Position numbers and translations under genes: made by a program
Notes under the pieces: model-generated
Database searches by the model: none
Told to the model about the DNA's origin: nothing
Seen by the model: only the letters and a program-made list of their open reading frames with translations
Source: Bacteroidota bacterium
GTDB taxonomy: Bacteria > Bacteroidota > Bacteroidia > Bacteroidales > Lentimicrobiaceae
Direction: 5' to 3'
Length of the DNA stretch: 64,000 bases
NCBI GenBank assembly: GCA_009773515.1
Contig: WSXX01000018.1
Span: 59,252 to 123,251 of the forward strand
Shown here: positions 36,424 through 44,843 of the stretch, piece by piece
How positions within the stretch are numbered: the stretch's first letter is position 1
Layout of the letters: the number at the start of each line of letters is the position of its first letter

Positions 36424-38997
36424 TTATTCCACCCAAATCTCCTTCAGATAAAACCTCACACCCTTATCTTCATCATAAGATTCATCATCTTTTAACGTAA
36501 CCTGCAGAGTTTCTAAATCCTCACCGCTGAAGGTATCATGGTTTACAATGCCCGCATACCAAGGTTTGAATTCAGGATAAGGTCTGGGGATCATGGCAAA
36601 TTGACCATCTGAATGACTACTTATGGGGATTTTGTAAATTTCATCTTCACCATTCAATGTAAGGGGATAGCTGAATACATTGCCTGATTTGTCGGTAAGG
36701 CTTATATCCAGTTTCACATTTTCGCCATTCAAACTCCTGCCTCTCACTACCAGGTATTCTTTGTGGTTGAGTTCTTCTGCGCGGCCTTTTACCTGGCTGC
36801 CAAAGAAATACTTGAAAGTATGAATATGGGTTCTGCCGCTACTGTCCTGGCTGTATGGTACTTGGTCTAAATCATAAAAGAGGTTCGCTTTGCCTTTTTC
36901 AAAGGCAGGACGTGTATTGATTTGCCGGTTCCAGGGCATCATGATTTCATCGCGATCGTTATGGGCACACCATAAAGAAATGGGTTCGGATGCCGGAAAA
37001 AATTGTATGGTGTAAGGCTTACGATTATAAAAATCCCAGTCAAAGGGCATTCCCCTGTCGCCTGCAGGGAAAGTTTTTTGGTAATCACCGAAATCAAGTA
37101 TGATGAAATAATTAAGCATTCCATGACCGGTTGCATATTCAGGTACAACAACTTCGTAAATGTCTGCACCCTTGTATTGTGCTTCCAGCTGCCGGCTGCC
37201 TGATTCTCCGAACATACTCACCATAACACGGGCAGGCCTTTGTGGACAAATTACCTCAAACCGAATAGTTGCAGGCTTTCCGGCAATAAATTCGTCAGAC
37301 GACATTTTTTTTACCAACGTAACATTCAGATTGGCTTCGGGAGCAACGAACTCATTGAGCCGTATGTTTTTGTATGTCATTTCGGGGTTTATCTGTTTCC
37401 TGCTTCCTGCCGCCTGCAAAATATAAATCCCGGGCATAATATCAAAAGCACCATCCTGAACAGAAGTCTGATAGGCGTTACCCTTATTGATGGCCCGGTT
37501 GCTGAAGTCGCTGCCCAAATCAGGCAGATCAATACGCATGTGCCGGTTTGTATAGTGTACTGCCGCCACTTGTCTGTCGGGACTTACCCTTGCATAGGGG
37601 TCGCCCAGCCAGTGGGCATCGGGCATCACTTCCAAACGCCAGACACCATCATCAATCTTATCAAGAAAATAAGCTCCCTTTCCGTCATACTGCACAAGAG
37701 GAGAGTTTCCGTAACCGGCAATCTCTTGCAGTTCTGAAGAGTTTTGCGGCGCAGACCGTGTGTGATTGGAGTAGAAAAACCGGGAATCTGAAATCAATTC
37801 CGCCAGGTTATTTTCATAATCTACCCTGAAATTCTCAAAAGTATTATTGGTTGGAAATCCGCCATAATCCGAAAAACGTGGTATCTCATGAAATACAGCC
37901 GATGAGATTTTCAGACTCAGCGCCTTTTGCGGTGCATAAGGCAGTGACATATAATGGGTTCCGTAGTTGGTATTGTAGGGAGCAAGAAACATGGCATCAT
38001 AATCAAAATGAGTAGCCACCTGCATGCCGGCTTCGCGGAAACTTCTGGCCATGGCAGGATATATGTAATTGCCCCCGGCATCGGCAGCATCAAATTCATA
38101 CACCAGCTTTGCCATGTTCTTAAAATCAGGATCGTTGGCAAAGGGGATATAATACTCGCTCACATGGGGCAGGAAGTTTCCGTTGATCTGGCGGTTGGCC
38201 ACAAGTCCGGTTGGATACCACTGAAATGTACCCCCCTGAACATCTGCTTCCAAGTATGCTCTGTAAAGATGAGTGCTGTGTGTAACATTGTAAAATATGG
38301 GTGTTTGTGAACCAGTGTTGCGCATAGCAGCAACCAAACGGTTGATAAATGCGGTAACTTCTTCCACAGTGCCCGGATGATGGGGTTCGTTACTTACTTC
38401 AAAAGCGATTACATCAGGGTCGTCTTTGTAAGACAAACCCGTGTATGGGTTAACGTGGCTGAGAAACTGGAACAGGTAGTTTTCCTGTGCTTTTATAGCC
38501 TCGGGGTGTGTCAAGCATCCTGCCTTTCCATATTTATAAGAGAAGCCGGGAGTTTTAGAATCCGGTTCGGGCCAGCCATTTCCCCAATAAGCGATGGGTG
38601 TAATCACGAATTTCATGCCCCGCTTCTTCATTTCAAATACGGCATAGTCAAACAGGTCAAGATGATCATTCTGCAGAAGATTTCCCAGCGTATCAGATAT
38701 CTCGGTATCCCACACATGCACCCTGTATAGATTGAAATCCAGTCGGGCAAAATGATAAATATCATCGCGCATGGCATCGCGGTGCGATACACCCAAACGG
38801 CTTGCCATTCGATATGCATGAGCAAAAGGTGTGGAATAGTTTATACCAAAACCATGCACTTCGCTGTCATCCAAAGTCCAGCGGATTACACCTTTATCAT
38901 CCACATAAGTGGAATGGGTGGTGGAATTTTGTGAAACCACCAGGCCAAAGCTTAGTGAAAGCAGAATGGTAAGGATAAATTTCGGGATAGGGTGCAT
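36424..38997 (-). CDS. Large clan GH-A glycoside hydrolase, candidate GH147 beta-galactosidase
   Basis: An 857-residue exported enzyme. Residues 1-23 are a signal peptide (VVSQ). About 45-400 is a (beta/alpha)8 barrel with the acid/base in AFEVSNEPHH (E204) and the likely nucleophile in KLVYEFDAAD (E301). About 400-530 and 550-857 are beta-rich domains of unknown role; the last one contains IKLWV-type beta strands ending in FYLKEIWVE. I chose ATG 38997 (MHPIPKFIL), which gives a clean signal peptide, over 39051. It is not a typical GH5 endoglucanase in length. From the galactan operon and the barrel I suggest GH147, a beta-galactosidase family known from Bacteroides galactan loci; this is an inference made without a family search. 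The other option is an unassigned GH5-like member. Confidence 0.65.
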   Translation of the reverse strand: MHPIPKFILTILLSLSFGLVVSQNSTTHSTYVDDKGVIRWTLDDSEVHGFGINYSTPFAHAYRMASRLGVSHRDAMRDDIYHFARLDFNLYRVHVWDTEISDTLGNLLQNDHLDLFDYAVFEMKKRGMKFVITPIAYWGNGWPEPDSKTPGFSYKYGKAGCLTHPEAIKAQENYLFQFLSHVNPYTGLSYKDDPDVIAFEVSNEPHHPGTVEEVTAFINRLVAAMRNTGSQTPIFYNVTHSTHLYRAYLEADVQGGTFQWYPTGLVANRQINGNFLPHVSEYYIPFANDPDFKNMAKLVYEFDAADAGGNYIYPAMARSFREAGMQVATHFDYDAMFLAPYNTNYGTHYMSLPYAPQKALSLKISSAVFHEIPRFSDYGGFPTNNTFENFRVDYENNLAELISDSRFFYSNHTRSAPQNSSELQEIAGYGNSPLVQYDGKGAYFLDKIDDGVWRLEVMPDAHWLGDPYARVSPDRQVAAVHYTNRHMRIDLPDLGSDFSNRAINKGNAYQTSVQDGAFDIMPGIYILQAAGSRKQINPEMTYKNIRLNEFVAPEANLNVTLVKKMSSDEFIAGKPATIRFEVICPQRPARVMVSMFGESGSRQLEAQYKGADIYEVVVPEYATGHGMLNYFIILDFGDYQKTFPAGDRGMPFDWDFYNRKPYTIQFFPASEPISLWCAHNDRDEIMMPWNRQINTRPAFEKGKANLFYDLDQVPYSQDSSGRTHIHTFKYFFGSQVKGRAEELNHKEYLVVRGRSLNGENVKLDISLTDKSGNVFSYPLTLNGEDEIYKIPISSHSDGQFAMIPRPYPEFKPWYAGIVNHDTFSGEDLETLQVTLKDDESYDEDKGVRFYLKEIWVE

Positions 38998-39061
38998 AAA
39001 TTGTGAGATTTGGGTTTTAAGCGACGGGGTCACTGAAAGTGTCCCCGCCACTTGCTAATCC

Positions 39062-40111
39062 TTAATTCTTAATCACTTCATAACTATAAGGCACATCATG
39101 CAAATTCAGGATGATGGTATAATTACCTGCTTCTTCAATCTGAATATTGTTGTCTTCATGCCCAGGATTGAGTAAACCATCCCGTTCATCATCACCATAT
39201 ATCAACGACCAGTCTTCATTGGCAATAAACTTAAATCCGCCGGCAGTAATATTGGTTGTAAGTGACCATTTTTTGGAATTTACATCAAACTGCATAGCTG
39301 TAAATGTCCATCCGTTGAAATCACCTGTCACAGCCCAATCGGTAATAAATACCTGGTAGGTCAGGTTGTTCAGATCGGCCACAAGACGATAATAGCCAAC
39401 ACCTTCGGTAGCATTGATATTGTTGCCGCCCCAGCTACCTACCTGCAGCGTACCTGAAATACCACCTGAATCGGGATCTCCGATAACACTTTCTTCTACC
39501 CAGTCAGGCACCATCGACATTTTGAATTTATTCCAATCAGCCCCGTTATCCATCCAGATGTAACCTTCATAAACATCATCGCTTTTGAAGGAGTATATCA
39601 TATCGGTAAAAGCCCATGCATTATGATCACCGGCAACATAAAGCTTTGGATATTCAATTACCACATCCAATGCTGTAAGTTCAACATGAACAATATTGGA
39701 TTCGGCCTGGACATCTGCACTGATGTTTGCAATGAGTTTAAACTGTACACTTACCTTTTCACCGGGTTCGGCACCCAGGGTGAGCAGATTCTGATTTATG
39801 CGGGAGCCAAGCACCGTAAAATCATGTTCTTTGGTAGTCCCCAGCGAAATGGAATTCGCAAAGTTATTGCTTTCCAGGTCCATGCGCAAAACATAATCGG
39901 GATTTCGGTGATCGAATCCAAAATCTGCGGCTGTCCAGCTAAAAGGTGCAAAGGGTTCTTCCAGGTTTTCTTCAGTAAGGATGAAAGAAGTGTTGTTAAG
40001 GTTATTGCTTAAAACAGGTTCAACAATATCACCCATAAAAACTTCATCCCTGTCGTAACATGCTGTCAAAAGCAGCATGAGCAGTATGTTGAAAATTAAA
40101 AGTTTCTTCAT
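39062..40111 (-). CDS. SusE/SusF-like outer-membrane glycan-binding lipoprotein (galactan locus)
   Basis: A 349-residue lipoprotein (LLTAC, Cys 18). The N-terminal part (about 20-140) is like the SusE N-terminal domain: an early segment with SFILTEENLEEPFAPFSW followed by VQFKLIANISADVQAESN. The rest holds two starch-binding-like beta-sandwich repeats, one starting LYVAGDHNAWAFTDM and one starting AVTGDFNGWTFTAM, each with a G-D-x-N-x-W motif. It probably displays galactan on the cell surface beside SusD. It lies 45 bases after the SusD stop and 64 bases before the clan GH-A gene start. The ligand is inferred from the operon. Confidence 0.87.
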   Translation of the reverse strand: MKKLLIFNILLMLLLTACYDRDEVFMGDIVEPVLSNNLNNTSFILTEENLEEPFAPFSWTAADFGFDHRNPDYVLRMDLESNNFANSISLGTTKEHDFTVLGSRINQNLLTLGAEPGEKVSVQFKLIANISADVQAESNIVHVELTALDVVIEYPKLYVAGDHNAWAFTDMIYSFKSDDVYEGYIWMDNGADWNKFKMSMVPDWVEESVIGDPDSGGISGTLQVGSWGGNNINATEGVGYYRLVADLNNLTYQVFITDWAVTGDFNGWTFTAMQFDVNSKKWSLTTNITAGGFKFIANEDWSLIYGDDERDGLLNPGHEDNNIQIEEAGNYTIILNLHDVPYSYEVIKN

Positions 40112-40156
40112 TTTTTAATTTTTTTATGCATAAGACATATTTTTGAAATTGATCTC

Positions 40157-41743
40157 TCAATACCCGGTTTGTTGCAGGTTCGGATTTGCTGCAATATCTG
40201 AAGCGGGAATAGGGAACCAGTTGTAGTGCTCTGCCAGTCCGCGTCCTTCATAGACTCCGCCTTTCCATTCCCACAGATAGTCGCTGCTGGTAAATTTCCC
40301 GAACCTTACAAGATCGGTGCGGCGATAGGCTTCCCAGTAGAATTCTCTTGCTCTTTCATCCAGGATAAACTCAAGGGTAAGGTCAGAGGCGGTGATTCTT
40401 CCTGATTCATCGCCGTAAGCCCTGTCACGAATAGCATTAACTGCGTCAAGGGCTTCTGCCTGACTTCCACCGGCACCGCCGCGCAGAATGGCTTCAGCAA
40501 ACATCAGGTAAGCATCAGCCAGCCGCATCAATGGAAAATCAATATCCATATGAAAATTATTGGAGCCCAGTTGCCCGTAACGTGTAATGTTTTTGTATTT
40601 CATCACCGAATAGCCATTGGTAAATTCAGCAATATCATCGGTTGTTTTGGTCCGGCCTTCGGTATAGAACATGGCACGTTTGTCAGTTATGCCTGTGTAG
40701 TCTTCGAATTTCCCCACCAGTTCACTGCGGGCGCGGTTTCCGCCCCAGGGATCAATTCCATAATCTGCTGCATTCATATCAGACGACCATGAAGAGCAGC
40801 AAATCATGGTAACTCCGCCCCAGGTTTTTGCATTCATACCATCGGCAACCACAGGAAAGATAATGCCTTTGGCTAAATAATTATCAGCCAGAAACAAGTT
40901 CTGATATTCAGGTTCCAGTTCATAAGCTGATTCCATTACCATTCGTGAATAAGTAACGGTTTCTGTATAGCGTGGGCTGCCAATATACACTTCAGCATTG
41001 AGGTAAAGTCTGGCAAGCAGCATCCAGGCTGCAGCCCGGTCAATGCGGCCATAAACATTCGTTAATGGCTCCATCAGAATGTTTTCCAGATCAAGCAGTT
41101 CTGCTTCAATGTAATCGAAAAGGTCAGCTTTTGAAATCTGTTCAGGCAGAAAAGCACCCACAGGGTCTGCTTCCGTAACAAAAGGCACACTGCCGTAAAG
41201 ATCCAGAGCATGGTAATAACTTAACGCACGCAACAGCCTTGCTTCCGCGCGGAAAAGAGCAATATCTGATTTGACATTTTCCGAAAAACCACGATCTTTC
41301 AGCTTTTCGGGGGTCGATTCACGTATCAGTTCATTGGCCAGGGTAATCTGGTGATAAATTCTGGAGTACATGCCCAGGTTCACTTCATTGGAAGGAGTCC
41401 AGGTATTGGTCTGCATTTCCGGAATACCTGGGTCATTCCAAACCCAAAGAGCCATTTCTGTGGTAATATCCTGCATATACCATAAAGCGCGGATATAATT
41501 GGATGCACCTTCGTCAACACCCATTACATCAGGGTCTCCATCAGGACCTACCTGACCGGTAAGTGCCAATCCGCCGTAAAGTTTTGCCAGCACCATTTCG
41601 TATGATGCAGGATCGTTGTAAAAAGTGGCAGAAGTAACAACATTTTCATCCAGCGGAATGGTATCAAGGTCTTTCAGACAAGATGTGAAAGCTAAAGTGC
41701 CGCTGAGAAACAATACAAATATTAAAATATTCAGTGTTTTCAT
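40157..41743 (-). CDS. SusD/RagB family nutrient-binding lipoprotein (galactan locus)
   Basis: A 528-residue lipoprotein with a signal peptide ending in AFTSC and the following LKDLDTIPLDE, a standard SusD N-terminus. The middle has the helical part with FRAEARLLRALSYYHALDLYG and SVPFV, and the C-terminus has DERAREFYWEAYRRTDLVRFG and WFPIPASDIAANPNLQQTGY. I chose ATG 41743 (MKTLNILIF); an upstream in-frame start at 41839 would overlap susC and adds no signal sequence. It lies 10 bases after the SusC stop, so the two are cotranscribed. Binding of beta-1,4-galactan oligosaccharides is inferred from the GH53 and GH2 genes. Confidence 0.95.
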   Translation of the reverse strand: MKTLNILIFVLFLSGTLAFTSCLKDLDTIPLDENVVTSATFYNDPASYEMVLAKLYGGLALTGQVGPDGDPDVMGVDEGASNYIRALWYMQDITTEMALWVWNDPGIPEMQTNTWTPSNEVNLGMYSRIYHQITLANELIRESTPEKLKDRGFSENVKSDIALFRAEARLLRALSYYHALDLYGSVPFVTEADPVGAFLPEQISKADLFDYIEAELLDLENILMEPLTNVYGRIDRAAAWMLLARLYLNAEVYIGSPRYTETVTYSRMVMESAYELEPEYQNLFLADNYLAKGIIFPVVADGMNAKTWGGVTMICCSSWSSDMNAADYGIDPWGGNRARSELVGKFEDYTGITDKRAMFYTEGRTKTTDDIAEFTNGYSVMKYKNITRYGQLGSNNFHMDIDFPLMRLADAYLMFAEAILRGGAGGSQAEALDAVNAIRDRAYGDESGRITASDLTLEFILDERAREFYWEAYRRTDLVRFGKFTSSDYLWEWKGGVYEGRGLAEHYNWFPIPASDIAANPNLQQTGY

Positions 41744-41753
41744 TTTACAGTTT

Positions 41754-44738
41754 TTAAAATTCAAAATTAACTCCCAGTATAAAATTTGTCGGGCGCGGAT
41801 AAACATTGATATCCATGCCGTCAAACACTTCGGGGTCAAGCCCTTCGTAAGATGTCAGTACAAAAAGATTCTGCACTGTAAGAGATAATCTCAGTTTGGT
41901 ATTCTTGCTGATTACATCAGCAAAACGGTAACCCATGGAAACAAAATCCATCCTGAAAAATGAGGCATCTCTCACGTAATAATCTGAAAGCAGCTGCTGG
42001 GAAGGGAACATGGTATTAAGTACACTGCTTGGTATGTTCTGAATATAGGGCGGATTGTAGGTGTACTGGAAGTTGGCATTGGATGCCGCAAAATCGTTAT
42101 ATGCAAAGTTTCCGATACTTACCCTTCCTGAGAAAGCAAAATCCCATTTTCCGTATTCCACACGGGAAGAAATTCCCATCAGGTATTCCGGAGCAGAAGA
42201 GTAAAAATGGTATTTATCGTCAATGGTAATTTCTCCGTCACCATCGCGGTCAACATAAACTCCTGGCATTGGCTTGCCATCAGATCCGTAAACCTGCTGG
42301 TAAACAAAGTAAGAGTTGGCGGGCTGCCCTACACTGTGGATTTTGGCATAATTCCCTGTTCCACCCGAAATAATACCGGTAAATACACCCTGATATCGCG
42401 GATCAGAGACGGCAGTCAGTTTTGTAATTTTATTGATGTTGCGTGTGAAATTAAACCCGATTTCCCAGAATCTGTTGTCGGAAGCCACAGGAACTAAACT
42501 CAGATTAAATTCAACACCGCGGTTTTCAAGGTTACCCACGTTGGTAAGCAGTATATTTGTGAAATTAGAACCGGCAGCCACAGGAATCTGGTTAATCAAA
42601 TCGCGTGTTTCCCTGTGATAGAGTTCGATGGAGCCATTTAATCGTTCATTAAAGAAACCGTAATCAAAACCGATGTTGTAGGTAGTGGTTTCCTCCCATT
42701 TCAGGTTGGCATCGTATCCGGCAGGCCTTGCCATGGTAACCCAACGGTCGCCAAAAAGATAGCGGGCTGTTTCAAGACTGTAGCTGTATCTTGCAAGATA
42801 GGGATAGTTATCATTGGTAATATATTGTTGACCGGTAATACCATAACCCAAACGAAGCCTCAGATTAGAAACAACTTCCGATTCTTTCAGAAAGGACTCC
42901 TTGTTGATCCGCCATGCTGCTGCCAGCGATGGAAAAGTTCCCCAGCGGTTATCGGCTGAGAAACGCGATGTTCCATCCTGCCTTACCGTCAGGGTGAGAT
43001 AATATTTATCCAGAGCCGAATAATTCATTCTTCCGAAAAAAGAAATCAGGTAGTTTTCTGTTGGAGCGGTTCTTTCGGGATCAATAACATATTGCTGATT
43101 TACACTCGTAGCTTTCCAGTTGTCTTCTCTCCAGAAATGCTGCCATGAATAGCCGGCCATGAAATCCAGGCGGCTGTCTAAAAATGGGAGTTTGGTGTTG
43201 TAATTCAGATAAAAATCAAGCAGTTGATTTCTTTTATCCTGGTTATACACCCTGTCTTCGCCGCTGATATTGGTACCATCAGCAGCAGTGCGGTATGCAA
43301 ATGCGGCATCTTCAGGAATAAATACTGATCCATTGGAAGAAGAAAAATCATATCCCAGATTCAGGATAGCCTGCAGTTCGGGCAGGAAGTGGAAGCTATA
43401 GTCAAATTTTGCACTACCTATGCTTCTCCATACATCCGAAATATCTTCCCTTTGGTTTAGCAATGCTACCGGATTGGTTGTAGCAAAACTGGCCGGCCTG
43501 TCGCCATCCATCCAGGTATTATATCCGCCAAATGGGCTGTTTTCATCGTAAACAGGCTTAGTGGGGTCATACAGGATAGCATTGCCAATAGCACTGGTTG
43601 TTGCAAACTGGTTTTCGGTGTAAGCACCCCTGGCATTCAGATTTACCTTCAGATGATTATCCAGAAAAGTTGGGCTTGCATTGAAGGCACCTGTGTACCT
43701 TTGCATATTTGAAGTCATAAGAAGTCCGGATTGTCCGGAATAACCTACAGAAACTCTATACGGAATATTCATGGTTGCTCCCGACATGCTGATGTTGTGG
43801 TCGGTACCGGTAGCATTCTGAAATATCTGGTCCTGCCAGTTGGTTGCTGAGTTTCCCATCAGCGAAACAGCTGTTGAGCCTTCGCCAAATTGCTGTTGCA
43901 TAATATTGCGGTATTCAGGGGCATCAAAAACGTCAATCTGGTTGGTTTTGATACCCAGAGACACATTTGAATCATAGTTAAATCTCAATTTGCCATGGCT
44001 TCCCTGCTTGGTGGTAATAATAATAACCCCGTTGGAAGCTCGTGAACCGTAAATGGCAGTTGCTGATGCATCTTTCAATACGGTAAATGATTCAATGTCG
44101 TTGGGATTGATGGTACTAAGCGGATTTCTCATTCCGGAAACTCCGTCGTTATCAACCGGCACTCCGTCAATAACAATCAGTGGCTCGTTGCTTGCCGAAA
44201 GAGATGAACCGCCACGAATACGAATGGTTGCACCGCTTCCTGGTGCACCGCCGCTTGTTGTAACCTGCACACCTGATACCTTTCCTGTAAGCAGCTCCTG
44301 AGGTGTAGTGATAGCGCCACGGTTAAATTCTCTTGAGCTAACCGATGAGACAGAGCCGGTGGCATCTCCCCTGCGCACCTGTCCGTAACCGATTACTACA
44401 ACTTCTTCAAGGCTTAACGCTCCGGGACGCAGTTCAATGGTAATGTTGCTCATTCCCCTTAGAGGCATTAATACAGTTTCATAGCCCACATATGATACCT
44501 CAAGTGTATCAGTGGGTAAGGCTTCAATTGAGAATGAACCAGCCACTGAACTGATTGTACCACGCTGAGTGCCACGCACCAATATGGTGGCACCCGGAAT
44601 GGTTTCATTGTTGCGAAACTCAATAACCCGTCCGGTCACCTTAATATGCTGCGCTGCCAACGGAAGACTCAGCCCCCATATGAGAATGACCAGTCCCAGC
44701 CATTTCAGATTTTTCCATTTGTGTTTCATAACCTTCAT
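41754..44738 (-). CDS. SusC-like TonB-dependent outer-membrane transporter (galactan locus)
   Basis: A 994-residue SusC/RagA-type barrel. A basic and hydrophobic signal peptide (residues 1-29, ending LAAQ) is followed by a carboxypeptidase-regulatory-like domain (VTGRVIEFRNNETIPGATI), a TonB-box-like EEVVVIGYG near residue 110, the plug (PLIVIDGVPVD, DASATAIYGSRASNGVI) and the barrel ending LGVNFEF. It should pair with the following SusD to import galacto-oligosaccharides. It stands third in the operon, after GH53 and GH2, an order with the enzymes in front of the transporter. The exact start is 44738 or the next Met four codons on. Confidence 0.95.
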   Translation of the reverse strand: MKVMKHKWKNLKWLGLVILIWGLSLPLAAQHIKVTGRVIEFRNNETIPGATILVRGTQRGTISSVAGSFSIEALPTDTLEVSYVGYETVLMPLRGMSNITIELRPGALSLEEVVVIGYGQVRRGDATGSVSSVSSREFNRGAITTPQELLTGKVSGVQVTTSGGAPGSGATIRIRGGSSLSASNEPLIVIDGVPVDNDGVSGMRNPLSTINPNDIESFTVLKDASATAIYGSRASNGVIIITTKQGSHGKLRFNYDSNVSLGIKTNQIDVFDAPEYRNIMQQQFGEGSTAVSLMGNSATNWQDQIFQNATGTDHNISMSGATMNIPYRVSVGYSGQSGLLMTSNMQRYTGAFNASPTFLDNHLKVNLNARGAYTENQFATTSAIGNAILYDPTKPVYDENSPFGGYNTWMDGDRPASFATTNPVALLNQREDISDVWRSIGSAKFDYSFHFLPELQAILNLGYDFSSSNGSVFIPEDAAFAYRTAADGTNISGEDRVYNQDKRNQLLDFYLNYNTKLPFLDSRLDFMAGYSWQHFWREDNWKATSVNQQYVIDPERTAPTENYLISFFGRMNYSALDKYYLTLTVRQDGTSRFSADNRWGTFPSLAAAWRINKESFLKESEVVSNLRLRLGYGITGQQYITNDNYPYLARYSYSLETARYLFGDRWVTMARPAGYDANLKWEETTTYNIGFDYGFFNERLNGSIELYHRETRDLINQIPVAAGSNFTNILLTNVGNLENRGVEFNLSLVPVASDNRFWEIGFNFTRNINKITKLTAVSDPRYQGVFTGIISGGTGNYAKIHSVGQPANSYFVYQQVYGSDGKPMPGVYVDRDGDGEITIDDKYHFYSSAPEYLMGISSRVEYGKWDFAFSGRVSIGNFAYNDFAASNANFQYTYNPPYIQNIPSSVLNTMFPSQQLLSDYYVRDASFFRMDFVSMGYRFADVISKNTKLRLSLTVQNLFVLTSYEGLDPEVFDGMDINVYPRPTNFILGVNFEF

Positions 44739-44843
44739 GTTGTTTAATTTTTTTGGAATTAAGAGTCATATATGGAAATTCTCAGGCAGCGGGACATTCT
44801 CAAAATGATTTTCTTCCCAATACCTTTTCAATAATCATCCGTT

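Noticed and set aside
41744..41839. Upstream extension of the galactan susD
   Set aside because: It overlaps susC, adds no signal peptide, and hides the lipobox signal that starts at 41743.
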